A DNA stretch of 64,000 nt from Sedimenticola sp. (GCA_011051655.1 DRKS01000008.1:1-64000), one strand, 5' to 3'. Positions 46,301-47,240 are shown, counted from the first letter of the stretch. Numbers and translations: made by a program. Notes: a model not told the origin generated them from the letters alone.

Positions 46301-47240
46301 CGGCCGGCCCGGAAAGGGTCATGCGGATATCGTCGTTCGGCGTCTTGAGCGTATCGAAATACGCAACGGTGTCTTCCGCCACCGAGAAGGTGTAGGTGTC
46401 GCGCTGTCCCGCCTGCGTAAGCCGGCCCGAGACGACGGCATCCAATTCCATCGCCCCGATATTCTCCACCCGCCGCTCAACCGTGAAGGCATAGTCCGAG
46501 TCGGTATTGTTATGGATGCGGCCTTCCAGAAGCAGCGTGTAGACGCCCGTCTTCGGGATATCGATGCGCACCAGGTCGCGGTTGCCGTTCATGGTGTTGG
46601 GACCAAACACCGTGGCGCCATCGGGATCCACGAGCTGCCAGTAAGCCGTACCGCGGCTGAACACCTGGGAGTCGAAAAACAGGGCCGTGCCGGCCTCCGC
46701 CTCGAACTGGAACAGATCGGTCTCGCGGCCGCTCTGCTCCAAGGTGCCGGTGATCCGGGTGCCAGGGTCCACCGGGCTCGCGTTGGCGAGGTTCAGCAAC
46801 CGGAACTTGTAATCGCCGGTCCGCTCGCCGACAGCGTCCACGCGCAGCGTATAAGTGCCTGCCTGAAGTGAAAGGATACCGCCGCCCTGAGCCCCGTCGG
46901 AGGAAGTGAAGGGAGTCGGGGAAACGATCTGACCACCCGGGCCTTCCAGCGCCCAGGTCATCTGGGAATCGTTGGTCAGCGCATCGAACAGAATCTGGCG
47001 CTCTTCCGCCAGTTCAAACTCGTAGTAATCCGTCTCTCCCGGCACCTCGATCGTGCCCGCAACCGGGATGAGATCGGCGGACAAAAGCAGGCGCGGTTCG
47101 AACGTATCGAAATGCAGGCCACGGGACAGGGAGCTGGAATTTGAGGAAGCCGCGGAGCCTTCGCAGGCCCTTATCTGGGCCTCCACGGCCAGCGCCAATC
47201 GGGACTTCGAGAAAGAATAACAGCCATCCCGGACGCTCAT
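10356..47240 (-). CDS. Giant (12,294 aa) LEPR-XLL-type multi-domain surface/secreted protein
   Basis: One uninterrupted frame of 36.9 kb encodes a protein of about 1.3 MDa. No classical signal peptide is seen; residues 47-56 read FEPRLLLSAD, the LEPR-XLL-type N-terminal motif of very large proteins. Order by residue: PPC-like modules in alternating doublets (about 57-3505) with four LamG/lectin-like inserts; 17 CARDB modules (about 3508-5733); a further PPC-like and an IPT/TIG-like module; a propeller (about 6727-6970); nine cadherin/He_PIG modules (about 7190-8052); YD-repeat remnants (about 8443-8502); a dockerin (about 8624-8667); a hydrophobic stretch (9110-9148); a second propeller; a GHSRG hydrolase module; a zincin-like module; then cohesin, dockerin, a Pro/Phe/Gly linker and two cohesin-like modules. 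I noticed only four Cys. GGAGG nine bases before the ATG supports the start. The likely role is adhesion or matrix formation. Confidence 0.95.
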   Translation of the reverse strand: MSVRDGCYSFSKSRLALAVEAQIRACEGSAASSNSSSLSRGLHFDTFEPRLLLSADLIPVAGTIEVPGETDYYEFELAEERQILFDALTNDSQMTWALEGPGGQIVSPTPFTSSDGAQGGGILSLQAGTYTLRVDAVGERTGDYKFRLLNLANASPVDPGTRITGTLEQSGRETDLFQFEAEAGTALFFDSQVFSRGTAYWQLVDPDGATVFGPNTMNGNRDLVRIDIPKTGVYTLLLEGRIHNNTDSDYAFTVERRVENIGAMELDAVVSGRLTQAGQRDTYTFSVAEDTVAYFDTLKTPNDDIRMTLSGPAGAVMSNVEMRYADGQYRNPKLFLVAGDYRLTIGGTSDAKGAYAFQILTDASARSISSGELVTDTLTDRGTHAQDQRDVSDAPMEGDPGGLVRFRQGGAGVYADNGPELNAAAFTLEAWVRPTADRNYDVLAMRTSSSSWTDGFGLYLDGAGNVVFFINQWNDNSQRVLAPLTQGAWSHVAATYEEGSLKLYINGALAAENVITQAIRHADVPLWFGKSNGRYNFRGEMDEVRYWTVARSGAEIAANYDKILQGDESGLLLNYGFDETAGTEMANRVAGGPPAHFGAGPGTETRLLKLSASKGDRLMVDAYNSGNLYTRIFDQYGNEVLSGRDLGDLTPLVIPGDGDYTILIEGYVFESWPRNFSYLVVPESRQELSLTVGEVIDSEISAIGESDAYSFTLAGPARLYFDQLTSRSDITWSLYGPRGTEVSGLRFNQTDSSGTSANRLLDLPAGDYTLVIDGSGLATGRYAFRLFDIATATEIVYDPDAVIDAALSPGNATAAFRFSAARGDQFSLPRVTDNAWVRILDPIGRQIYNNHLSNLGTTTAYLGGEYLVLLEGYPANPPSGDRLVQFKLVKNGETAIADYEGSAYVLGETVNGTISQANEIDDYIFTVTEETDVIFDALSYGGTGTVYWTLNGPAGTLINRRSFYSTDSYDQSGNTHLRLIPGTYQVRIDRYSNQTGDYAFRVLDLSQSTAIDPDASVSGTLLPRAETDLYSFELSEATRLYLEKTADSGRRHDAYYRVFDQYGRQIRARQHLDGGTPMSLAAGSYTLLIEGRIQDSTYSGQYDYTFELRTIHETTAPLVLGDAIEGQLGTPFDSATYSFSITEPKVVVVDSLLDSRYAQLVISGPGGYSDSRNLRSADGPHVSSPPVLYLVPGEYRARVTSNNGTVIPRFAFRLLDVSAAATAIDLDETVTGQLTDPATETDIYQFDGTAGQVVTLTDVSNSGGSYNAYYRLLDPYGNQIIGSTSLQNRDPLTLPRDGTYTLLIEGHVSENPANTTSYSFKLQDPRDPQTRAIGAGELVTGNIDRVGQRHRMTLEVTEAATLYLDSYINGNASHAYYTRVQITGPGGVSRNYRLRDADSHENNGDVTIEVVPGTYDITVYIEGSRTGSYSFAFKDLAAEATAVQLGDRLTGVLEPRNETHVYSFEAEAGDTFLVDVTRVTGSSHGVYWRLIDPRGANELSRQYLQDRDLHTIRRTGTYYLLVEGRTYEGAGQISYDFLLQDKTVEEFAVDLDATDSDAGIEVVEGPAGAADTAPGFSGFERIVVEDRVTQIDGDLSFSLWFRPDRFTAGNWKPLIHKDNASLQYGREYSLWVNSQGFVHFTKSYSSGGQNWINSPHNSVVWEDWNHVTGVIDRTNGQMRLYLNGNLVGTSGISGNPAAIESPWSIAGVGSAGFEGAIRGVVLWDGALTDEDARKVYAGEAVAFGQVIGLPLDEAPASGVITAVADTGPNAVQPVIIDYADTMQGSFTGRLQVPGEVDVYTFTLNEEKLLYWDTLSPRNDIYATLRGPGGVNISRRLEQAGDTNWGGNYVFRAPAGDYTLTFDGASTAKGAYGLRLLDLGTAEPVAIDGSKIEGSIDTYRAAKAFTFTASAGDRAFLDLESLGINANNAAWRLIDPVGRQVYGPVNAGDIDGLTFEFDGRYTLILEGDRQNGTQQDLTYRFALYPIVSPPVPITLGGPNPGGEVPVIDGAIGQALDLRGAEHLKLDNDPAIDLTGSVTLEMWVNPDRFVDTWTPLLIKSAGTGHNQRTYSMWLNSNGSIYADTIRTDGGREALQTGGGQVSARQWTHVAAVFDRANGVQKIYINGVEVASRGMSTTPAASYGDEAPLYIGWTGESASDYAMFNGALDDIRLWSKARTADEIAAAYQSVLAGDEEGLALYLPLDTHAAGAAPDAGPNSLDARLLSFIPNGITGTVSGVGQELRYTFSLAEDTRVYFDSLTNRSDLRLKLTGPNGTYLDRHFAQTDGRGIGNTVPVLYLHAGDYTLLIQGVGDARGDFNLDVVNLADSTPMTLDSVISGELTPANRSRFYSFDATAGTSLFIDDISHNEGMTWRLLDPFGRQVFNYRYSYYQEDITRQTLSYDGTYTFIVEGDVGTGGRSAYSFAFWEREVPDSIPLTLGDVTTVTLPDPGDYRRYSFTLADAARLYMDSLEYRGNLRWALRGPEGYNLADRQFSATDAERYPANPLLELGPGDYQLTIYGTDQITGDFKFRLLDVDAEKSELFFNDETFGVLPEGNHATKVFFLDGVKNQAFSLDVIDRPATYTSWRLIGPSGQQVVSGRRFLDEGGFILPQDGEYLLLLEGNVRDGANTNSYRFILNSPTYPDATGDTLEEFGGGSGIGHVLVNQSGFTPIEEDDGTGNTVLRLLDPLTANTRSGIVFSQTAEGPFDEVRWSFDYRMESPASGTAGHGLVTEWLPSARYGLGGAVPLVDIEANRTGALGIALDLVQSSGDGSVPHISLHHGSKRLEVPLSDFGLTVADLLDTDLNLEVVLSRADGGVNVSVIGSDGATTTTFIDGYFVGGLDLTDGRVAISARSNAEVMGLTIDNVAIDTTAAAAPLTLTLGDEFTGDLLHGSSVDRYRFTVTETTRVVMDPRTNNSRLYWSLTGPTNAGPVRFDTTDANYGSGSTFITLRPGEYQLNIYTNDNSTGSYAFALLDVADATPFDINTPVEGTVDPPKGTQIYSFDWPGGEPFYLQTEYLGGSQDFYYRIVSPSGSTVVERRYFRDDWETGNLSLAGTYYLLIEGRAYNASTGDYRFRAYSGTTSSEALILDTITTGTIAAPLDRHSYTFSLAEDGYIHLDGQTPDYRMRMTLSGPSGTLYSNEMRRSDSYWRGDSTAIWAPAGDYTLTIDPAGLMTGAYSFAVRQLGNATPITPGEQVDATFDPGSTTQIFSFSGNKGEQFYLDRISGNLDGRWKIINQYGSLVTAGNVDVDSDIQLVTLNTDGTFYLLIEGDVNDMDARTQSFRLVPLSGNTSALTLGERVESEIALPGETQTYTFSLTDSAKVYVDVQSPNNGNFRWLLRGPWGKVSTRAFTSSDADSISYPPFFGPLAPGEYSLTVYANSGATGAFSLQVLDYADATPITIGTPVSGQLAPGSETHVYTFEGKAGDRYFFDVVNGNSRTYWRVLDPYGREILERYFSEDQDTTTLQETGTYTVLIEGRRDYPETRAYSFNIYANPITEPIVLAGLDGEPAPDLTVDSFTIDTPAPILSGGAVDVSWVLRNSGNAPVDATFDTRLTIRRVDTGAVLADVVVPTDASGANAIAEDGTVSGSTTLTLPPGVISVGDLRLSLRADVSNDVIERNSDGTGELNNGAELDFVTELAPNSDLVATDLTVTPAAGWLPGQAVTVGWTLTNQGTKDASAPWTERLIVTNTSTGRIVESLDLRETTDPILAGQSVARSVEFGWPGGLDTTGVYRFDVIVDALGEIFETNLAGDAEANNTTRATINSAPDLVVTGVSVAEAAPEAGGALTISWTTRNEGAAPTPGNWFDRVRVRNLTTGQTLHLVEVAVQDMPLAPGEEGTRTVTLNLPDGSAGVGVIRVEVEADRDLGYRSSLIEARDGISASTAENNNSNFTEVTSVARPYPNLVATITGVPGAARGGETTPVSWRVTNAGDRDTLASAWTDRVYLSSDAVLDASDELLAAIEHAGGLARGADYAVTTDVRIPVGIEGDAYLLVSTDEDQVVVEPDTRADNVDAAAISLSSPYSDLTVQAVVGPVSAKTAGETVTVGWRVANEGPDALIAPAGGWTDRVYLSTDGTVAGAVVTLGSYVHQSDLAVGSSYSRSEEIELPPGYVGDFFVVVETNANGAVFEGIGAAPNEGATVTAFRLAPAPAPDLRVDTVSGPDAIVPGLATEVTYTVTNAGEATARAPWRDEVLLTGPGLGGGRRLALVERTFDLDPGESYEVAVQVTIPGNIAENDYQIAVRTDRFSDVFEGGREDNTAADDPVGLRYPNLTVPELSLSDGPFESGDSVRLDWSVENAGAGAVTSGWTDRVWLSQDETLDAGDILLAERPAGAAVPFAAGARVVASLDIDIPIEVSGAWFVLVETDADNTVVEPAGEDDNVAAAPLQIALAPYADLVVTEVVAPSLTVDDPARIEFSWTVANNGTGAGITDTWVDRIFVSADDIIGDSDDIELGRFAHAGGLARGETYSRTESLYMPPGMNGRFTLYVTTDADNAVFENELEANNTLALQGFFDVAPIPYADLVVTNVTAPDTAQSGQPVTLSWTVENRGIGLTSTSRWDDRVYLADNPDGAGRIYMGRFDHIGFIAPNGNYVREAQVTLPEGWEGPAYFFVEVPGANTPTRYNAPYEFVFTDDGNKGVSNEVDVSLSPPPNLIVTSVTAPAEAPEGSAIDVTWTVKNDGTGPAEGSWTDRLYLRNSDTAANERDILIGSYRFNGPLQANTSYTRREQVVLPEQTNNRYDLIVITDYDNKVYEHNNEDDNESSADAQVLVTVLPRPDLQVSGFQAPGELTAGATGSLRWTVINQGPVATTTPNWKDSVYLSLDDKISYDDIRLGSFSNEAALGSGESYLSQEVDFRVPERFRGTAYLLVNTDSGNAVAEWPNENNNLGVHELYIEPIPFADLVVHDVVTPFQAFEGNQVTVNYTVTNRGAGATNLGAWTEQIWLTLDKNRPHPGQGDILLKTLQYNGGILEVGAGYDRQETVTLPDNLVSGNYYITPWVDPYATLLEDTLAVNVNEDDPNEINSNNYKAGGSDLIGQEVIQIIGNPPPVVYPELGIVVDAVTPASTAGVDGQNAYEVSYTLTNNGDGPASGYVVDLYLTETASLNASGLERWHLGRFGGETIPAGGGVASFTRNFVLPPGLDGKYLIAQVSQQGDTDLSNNLDTEATSVASPEPNLVVAEIVPPAGAYSGEKVEISYTVLNDSETAVWPGTEYWIDQIWLSKDPTFIKGRATLLRTEHISNATPLEGGRSYTRTFEATLPPGIEGDYFIYVFTNTGAGLEEQFRRWPEKSGSYDGNIGRHKQYAFEDPAGAMLRADLPVTYAEPDLQVTDLQVPASLSAGQTVDITFEVTNVGNRETREDAWVDRVYLSLDPSLDEGDFLLRREEGQQEIRAEHRRTGALAPGESYTATVTVTLPFEIEGDYRILAVADSDLSDSGYAKSTISPRLRGLGGVANGVVREFQGEGNNTTSQAVTISPYLPPNLQVTSLDASLRAVRGQEFDVDYTVTNIGGNVPFQQAAWDDMVYLSRDEFLDLKADRFIGSIRHTGGLAAGESYDVSRTYSVPTDLPTEAYYVFVVTDPNRYGGKGVVYEGENEADNDRRSDVPMIVELPPPTDIQVSSIELPANARAGEPVTIRWTVTNSSDDVAAEGRWSDSVFLSEDGTWDLTDRPIGRAQYAGSLAPGESYTLELQTTMPASTPGGYRVIVRTDIFNQVFEDVNDANNTTASADVLDVAVDELLLGTPLTVNLGRGKERLYRIEVPPEETLRVTLVSSDPTANNEIFLRHDALPSPNLFDATYEGPLSSDLVAVVPDTEPGVYYLSVRNYSGPPGGTDITLLAELLPLVITSVESDRGGASKWVTTKIKGAQFAENATVKLVRPNIAEFSPVDWKVVDSTEIIAIWDLTDAPKGLYDIQVTNPSGAQAVLPYRYLVERAVEGDVTIGIGGSRVILPGETETYSVALKNLNNLDAPYTFFEVGVPELHLNPYVYGLPFLEFFTNVRGTPDGAAGTPNEDIFWAGLESIVNTNGQLTTKGYLFDLPADGFAGFSFNISTYPGLRELHDEAFDAFRARMASVLPDLDPILEEGGEGAIGDWFDAVVEKATEVSPGLGAALANFPFEDLYNKNAAKPSSCEIPFIPFRFHIFAASTSMTRDEFVAQQTQEALDLRDAILASDDAPGALLALAGDPDTWVELYLAGLEQAGILRDEGDTPPLRERQEILSLMATLASGILFGPAGADIRSDADILGFFEQLRTLYGNDDTLMADIEYWEERRSDCRIGEIPVPALPQFEDYDLGLSNQTNFEAVRIFSPWVPFEDRGAALPEDFLISGAPGPVDGEDFVPLDFSDYFADPANSGRLASLIGPQTFDTEGWLPSRERLPYTIKFENDARATQHANRIEIVTQLDTDLDPRSFELGDIKIGDITIDVPDGRWFYQDEIDFTDTLGFLVRISAGIDLYQDPASARWVIQAIDPLTGEQIQDGSRGLLPPNSEGGKGAGFVAYTVRPAEDVETGTRISSQARVLFDTAAPEETLELIQVVDGAAPVTSLDVSTIEGTDDIEVRWSSEDDAGGSGVRHVTLYVSEDGGDFRIWQRRVESAEGVEIFEGEPGKEYEFLALATDVAGNREEPRDGSTVTSDGSPVNLGAPATVEGTTPPNFGRPPEPTPEPSSNPLFAIAEELVPSADPLSRPSEFDSVLRPFVAQSFATDVPASNGGIAPMALLELSDGDYLVSGGLNRGTLYKFGQQGGSAEDPAALFAALDVPVFNLAEDAGGNLWATTGGGALLKLDAATGGIIARYGKGITMGLAIEEATGLIYVGTNSGIVTFNPATEEFTQWSRDENLRIGSLAFDNYGKLWAVTWPDRTQVVSFNERQRAQIEYTFDSKIDSLAFGRLGTAIEDLIFVSHNTGPISDTGEVAEGSVLTMIDQATRRLVDVARGGTRGDVVITTSDGRVLLSQSNQVDVISPAYAPMVVATNPPSEATVPLPLSVLTVRFDQDMFAGDPTSTASVVNRDNYVLVGEETGEYKPVAVLYDAGSRTALLKIGNLLPDTYTLTVASTVTSAYGLRMGEDYTTTFKGIDDLTAIVDIDFGSTRFNRALGTLSYDVSLTNRSETDIVLPVLMTLDPIRGYAGLPEDVAGRTEQGLWLIDLSDTLPPDGRLAPGESTAGETISIGTPGRQRVLFSTGVLAGATPNQAPRFVSEAPSEAAVGEEFVYAARAEDPDAQTVIYHQLSGPDGMTIDAATGEVMWTPTANAPDSVPVVIQAFDSRGAVGIQRFVLDVKGGNRAPAFISMPTSIRGTEGDLLELEIVASDPDADDVVTWIDDLPQGASYDPDRRILSWNVGYEQAGTYGLTVRASDGLREVAAVVDVLISEGVRPAVLRVPGDQTVTEGDRLRFNLVAEAEPGTPLSFGVFNDSLPFGATLNAATGEFDWTPGYTQAGTYEVMFAVSDGAGVAMDTMNIEVLAANGAPVFDHFDGLRTYEGQQFRLRAFASDPDNPFYEPGYRNGSGEYIEPPDVPKTVQIEVVEGLPDGASFDEDTWELVWTPGPEQAGTYQITFRATDDGAETGVPLTVEETVEIEVLELNLSPTLAPVDNITVSRGEILEVPVAAGDPDGDPLTLLLRNEQPGLPLPDFITFTDNGDGTGVIRLEPGVGDRGEHAVSLIAHDDGGGQGVQRGALYTFVIDVLSDNEPPQFAYQGDVMAVVGETFILELNASDLDADDLTFVLAGLPDGAVLTMDPLIYGRAVLEWTPAAGEVGTYTAEVSATDTGNSGLTAPATTLLQFGVTVRTTNAAPILDPVGEISGKENAQLDVTFGASDADGDKLTFSAANLPRGASFDRETGRLAWKPTPTQGGTYDIDITVSDGNKSSTETVSLTIAEENRDPVFIPMVTQLGRDRAEMRFTVVADDADGDLVALSVVSGLPEGANFNEETGQFQWIPRYDQSGDHVVTFAAQDPFGGSDLLEVTISIANVNRPPELFASDRAFLIGEEKRFTLEASDPDGDEITFEALNLPEGAELDAATGEVTWTPGPGQAGDYYVTFIANDGDQKARQTIIMRASLEPIPPVVRIELTPSFPAVPGQPVLVQVVADSLSDIAGIRLFVDDVETTLDAKGRAVITPDSPGKVGLRATAIDADGYEGEQSLELKVRDPEDRTAPDISLDPGLSYGFLEGRADITGVVADQNLDYWQLDLMEIDSDRVLARVGSGDNPVSGVLGVLDTGRFLNGFYRLRLTAADIGRRLVRTEVVVEINGDEKKGRFTEERIDRTLDLGAVSFELRRRYDSMARPDADFGSWSAGFDLDLALSTPKTGSEEFGIFNPLRVGDRLYLTVPTGERMGFTFQPENEEVGSLTFYQPAWQADNDSGWVLNSVKTLLRKSGGQYFTSEDGLPYNPTDPLVGGQVPFELASPEGVVYVLDSSGEVQEMRVGGERLFVGDSGVTSTTGDVLSFLRDDAGRIIRATTPDGQSTVYTYDDAGRLIGVRDLETGKGARYGYGADGLTVLAEIGGTGWTIEYGSDGAVTKRPITEDLGGLNQFTGRTVAVPGADQTVSYSLTIRESEIFSTASDRLILRIELSSETATPILDNAAPLSLVRFGGRTVALFAIDDPGFFRLDVDAPDNVEMLISAAADLNGDGAVDGVDSGLLTAAGAGTDITGEGMVDGQDRQILNANFGLTRNAVPTVATLLPEVFTHEELPVLVELDEIAEDQDGDQVFFRVVSADNVSASFSADGEFIRIRPEAGFSGVGSLTLVADDGFSATGEITLDVEVSDADLTSMQFLMREFNFENPGEVGELVVVGQFEDQADVVLPFDYVDVISDNPGVVKVSQNGLITAVDDGDTYIQAARGSIAAATAASVGFPTDGLGGIARIFGIDAYPDAVTIVPEGGTRQVVTEVGTIGTRYVKGAEDGVVYVSGNTDIVTVDDDGLIHSVGEGTTNVTVIYRGAEEVIDVTVKPPVIGDEAQIGEEGGALRNADGVEVTFGRGVISGETPTVSINTLSENDLEIPVPPDFDFIGGVAVDVVGGEIDGTFQLAAPVAPGIASEGEEVFFFIQDDFTVQTNGQYGKIWRLVDSGRVGADGVARTASPPFPGLSDRGNYLVARANQPLQDASLYAATLARGMVAVVAGMGIGLAVGGLPGALAGLSIAAGATYAFFKMSPGQQRIDIYQNFLEGRDWSQQRLDVNVVGTNGRINLEASLPDEPYLAAPGEPPGIIDVDVQRTPDGNTQLVISGVNLYRDPATGPGFGTELSDSRVEFRIGDYTEYVPGIDFQVISETPGEQGAVIALDVPNTILATKAQITFQRAPDGMQPGNIGGWAPMPLLPESSVEFSIANTQGYGIVGGSSEDPAHYGDTMVQVFDIAAAGLGGPGGQPDAVVKEIFLDDGGVPLRGWPQQIIMAPDLSAAYVAHRKGIAVVDMLTLKQYDVNPDAPGVNIIKVPGGMVTSLALSNDGRYLYAAGTGKIHMVDLDQSSNQYLSVREIALPIPASAAELTGGKINDIELDADGKKLYVAVPYSGMFGPDGWARGGRTEGKIFVINVDPETAPQGNSGPTNYLQVIGTLNGGKDPFDIEAASGDSSKLVFTARGDYKRGFYTINVLNEDPDAYSAIRTRLPSNTEGSEQLLVMPLQLNKEEIGVRYEPFILPLYLTTIVIDQYVPSSQQRYDLDIRYPAGVALMPDLSYAFVADYDLSRYLTYSDSLIPYYIEALHELGNKVGLIRNPFNMRREEWDQLGKPYEYGAAAHVGSTSPIPDQYLTEIALRPDGTQLLANFRRSGSLTTMNVDNLIIASDREVNGFNLGKNRTKPVDLQRGLFGIGDPIIRQGIYEPGLNIAYWGRGLDIQSETGIELLSPRGKKQVHGDTAESLVFEVQLDPAKVGQTSWKANLFLSTQKPGEGLFDTDPYRERNAWRHSAPTGGPDWHPWRLVNTKREQPWAFESGYRYKLKADGAIERLGELDRGDLTDNDDPKQGVIIEVDPALQRVLTGSQTYYWGIEVQRPGGSAYAAASFETDKVITSPGEFATVQVLTHGFQPFGLLPDFANTALSESNLAAWLDYATILNEGAGGGTILVYNRQTGKFHKYDPNGLQGYRIERSPVNPASLPNDEAVTLVMDWYRESNLSDSGFSEAAADAFFAALVDFNEATQSDKVWNSPIHFVGHSRGTSVNSEIIQRLGARFPAMDMDIQMTTLDPHDFKQQTLNVEAEKILNSWLKAAKFAAVATSFVNPAVGRTAYRVLDAVEQGAQIFMDLGGILGLQLRQIQFGDFKDPNVQVWSNVDFADNYYQTTAEESSAPSWTDIFGLQFTQVTTPNGTPIPTSKDGPGNRPTAAYGIGQPDIELNFTAPPGVPGFIYDDLGAGPHGRITNWYLGTADVNSLYVAGQTIPRTAGDEGLVVGSAKDPSEGNSVLGIFFRRGLDLFNNLFGEKFDKRPWYGVDPVAFSSDFSQVKSYFQQYFQNANVNPVTRGTNNTRNEAVGTGFYFSAVAGDPALRPQPDPTKRTKLDYDNTEVDRPVLPPGSSYEPVPTVFNGDFQAGTRHAMSDYIKWLLESVYTARIQGATSLTELKEKLLGGGGNSPTPTSPKKLSASGVAEAIPNLPPELGRFPLQYDLPGWSMHGGIDGSPDDAQGPVDEGISYTFDLFSGRNIGSWGLDGPMDITGKFLVNQNLAYEFLDVLGRVIKPVIDMLLGKLADKYLSGLYDFATPTDIDNKARKDFADQLQGKLIGTGADQRIEDDNGNILMSASALTDNASAVAQFIIDDKVIITKLAAIIDVALKKVADDPYVKDFLKPYIGDSADITGNAPSLVKILDRQIDNTNADTIAASTKAKADAIKAYTDYIKKNLEAIVVHVFGLDNKPDYGLIFGGTQAIKELFKTFIPEVEFEVGGNNYNLPEMFAEALDGVLNRVGQIDKLTHNRLYVPENMDFVQFDAFLPFNPNPDVQAEAIFTLTDGSRYRAKALVKNDAGIIEERDRFTFDRSFFSTQVAKFKIPDEVKGKVANLTLRNTGLERAPVQGFSDAVVSYFTNFGFIQAVANAVSVVMVIDNVKFTSNGSNQTAASVGSGADTITLDAAKALYEVAKGIWIDSALVPGAQSLLDNVIVSVEDLDGAALGRYENGVITIDPDAAGNGWFVDPTPLDSSEFEATDDEHVFVASAGEAADSIDLLTVLLHESGNAMGLQDLLDPTGNGYVMTPVIDAGMRRLPSGPDVGDFSIDPGATSNGAGGTPVLSNPQAGGTGNAQPAAQVQGVGPAVLSSAAGPFTNGRFNDGLNGWMSTGDVSVVAGEAVLAEERIDMTGLSQTFVVPAGATGLQFVIKELDLNATDGAAPDAFEVALMDPDKLEPVLGIDGLTRTDAFLNIQADGTRRAADGVGIVEQGGGLIVTVPFQGLTLPDALTLSFDLIGLGVVDSSAIVDDVRLLGLTTNTAPIAVDDAAETDEDTPVIVSLLTNDEDPEGDPLVIEILDGPAMGALTALGGGEYEYAPAGDQNGVDAFTYRLFDGEFNSGVATVTIKVNAVNDKPVLDDVDPLAVTAGDLVEVQLVATDVDAAPGELAFELVTGPAGAAVNPLTGAVTWDSTGFAGEQGFTVRVTDGGGLSDETTFSVDVQAPPVFATIDPVTLIEGDPLSILPEVSDPDGDPAQLVFAKVSGPGWISVDPDTGEISGDSTGNIGPAEVIISATDPDGKVGRLTVGLEVVAATASVTVSVAAGPMVAGPGQPLPGGGVPVSVTVGSGVTSIVFGLIDPDGILTAVDAVLGADAPAGASVQVFGGQITVTLPTPPRAGAMDLFNLLATVADDAPYGGLRDIGLQVLQVNGEAPDPLEDPAEFTLLIGYVGDIDGDGALSDDDAAMANVLDVTGNTSLPGWQAGIDGLLIADVNLDGAITGMDASLIGSEFFGFDSPLIPDIPDGITLTFDTAHPEPVQPLPPPPPVFPFGGDPFASTSGFGASSATLSFGNPPPPLSFGAPPAPPAFGSGSFGSSSFVSAPSFSPNLPVAPSGGFGFIHAGRRPGGLSAAHTFELPLLMEAAGGILEIVLEIHRAAPTVLIRDILPGADLPEDAQIRVLREDGNLRVVLTFGKAYDAPVAELLRLAVESSADPVVALQEAGLELRVVSINGGSGREGADAAELDFGAAMAVSLPGPAMEAEQNGDRAELRVDLTLLGAGVEAPGLIDPDLLADGLLPLVMSGIEGVGEIRIGLGFDPDALALAGIAPVAEGVEVDLAQDAEGRATVTVQSAPGASTAGVVLLAALQIRQGRRGRRLGRIGILSLEADGVELMHGAGPDAAAAFKHAAGRESPEAAGAFRIPFTNP
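10360..12195 (-). repeat. C-terminal cohesin-like / dockerin block of the giant protein
   Basis: From N- to C-terminus: a cohesin-like beta module (about 11850-12195); a dockerin with two Ca-binding loops, DIDGDGALSDDD and DVNLDGAITGMD (about 11600-11800); a low-complexity linker rich in Pro, Phe, Gly and Ser with repeated SFG/FG units (about 11275-11540); and two more cohesin-like modules down to the C-terminus. Cohesin-dockerin pairs bind tightly in a calcium-dependent way. Finding both in one chain suggests self-association between molecules. The linker could space the terminal modules. Confidence 0.6.
13680..14045 (-). other. Zincin-like module with degenerate HExxH in the giant protein
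   Basis: Residues about 11065-11187 resemble a matrixin/serralysin-type metalloprotease module: GIWIDSAL and VSVEDLDGAALGRYENGVITID, then LLTVLLHESGNAMGLQDLL and GYVMTP. The active motif should read HELGHxLGL, but here it is HESGNAMGL, so the second zinc His is replaced by Asn. Met in YVMTP fits the Met-turn. The module is probably catalytically dead or altered. Confidence 0.55.
16165..17212 (-). other. Alpha/beta-hydrolase (lipase-like) module in the giant protein
   Basis: Residues about 10010-10359 read like a lipase-type alpha/beta hydrolase. VQVLTHGFQPFG is an HG-type oxyanion motif after the first strand. SPIHFVGHSRGTSVNSEII carries the nucleophile elbow GHSRG (16785-16799, Ser near residue 10150). 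MTTLDPHDF supplies a plausible acid, and GPHGRI a possible catalytic His. This is the only module in the chain that looks enzymatically intact. Lipase or esterase activity is inference. Confidence 0.6.
19795..19911 (-). other. Hydrophobic helical stretch inside the giant protein
   Basis: Residues 9110-9148 form a Gly/Ala-rich hydrophobic segment (MVAVVAGMGIGLAVGGLPGA then LAGLSIAAGATYAFF). It is long enough for a membrane-inserting hairpin and is the only such stretch I noticed in the chain. It lies after the YD-repeat and Ig-like modules and before the second propeller. Confidence 0.6.
21735..21915 (-). repeat. YD-repeat (RHS-like) remnant in the giant protein
   Basis: Residues about 8443-8502 contain RHS-type units: LRDDAGRIIRATTPDGQST, YTYDDAGRLIGVRDLETGKG and YGYGADGLTVL. 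The preceding region (FELRRRYDSMARPDADFGSW) resembles the entry segment of RHS shells. There are too few copies to build a full RHS cocoon. Confidence 0.6.
23085..25672 (-). repeat. Array of nine cadherin-like / He_PIG modules in the giant protein
   Basis: Residues about 7190-8052. Each module of about 90-100 residues opens with an N-x-x-P motif (NQAPRF, NRAPAF, NGAPVF, NLSPTL, NEPPQF, NAAPIL, NRDPVF, NRPPEL, with one opening VRPAVL). Each carries DPDGD-type calcium-binding loops and a GxxxWTP closing strand. Such modules form rigid calcium-stabilised stalks in secreted adhesins. Confidence 0.75.
30040..36715 (-). repeat. Array of 17 CARDB modules in the giant protein
   Basis: Residues about 3508-5733. 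I counted 17 units, each opening with a (P/A/S)(D/N)L-V-type strand and continuing with W-TVTNxG and a W-DRVYLS motif. Most end with an NN or EDDN segment. This is the CARDB (cell-adhesion-related) family of Ig-like folds. Spacing is about 120-140 residues. Sequence divergence between copies shows an old expansion. Confidence 0.8.
36720..47072 (-). repeat. Twelve alternating PPC-like doublets with lectin-like inserts
   Basis: Residues about 57-3506 hold 24 PPC-like beta modules that alternate strictly. Type A closes with GDYTLxI-TGxYAFRLLDLAxATxI. Type B contains W/YRLIDPxGxQ and closes with GTYTLLIEGR and YSF. I counted twelve of each. Concanavalin-fold inserts interrupt the array: a LamG inside the second doublet (about 45480-46040), LamG after doublet six (41980-42525) and after doublet seven (40620-41230), and a lectin-like module after doublet nine (38625-39300). 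Confidence 0.75.
47073..47102 (-). other. LEPR-XLL-type N-terminal motif (FEPRLLLSAD) of the giant protein
   Basis: Residues 47-56 read FEPRLLLSAD, close to the LEPRxLLSAD consensus found near the N-terminus of very large bacterial proteins. It follows a 46-residue Ser/Arg-rich segment without a hydrophobic core and precedes the first beta module directly. It is a candidate export or processing signal; that function is inferred. Confidence 0.75.
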
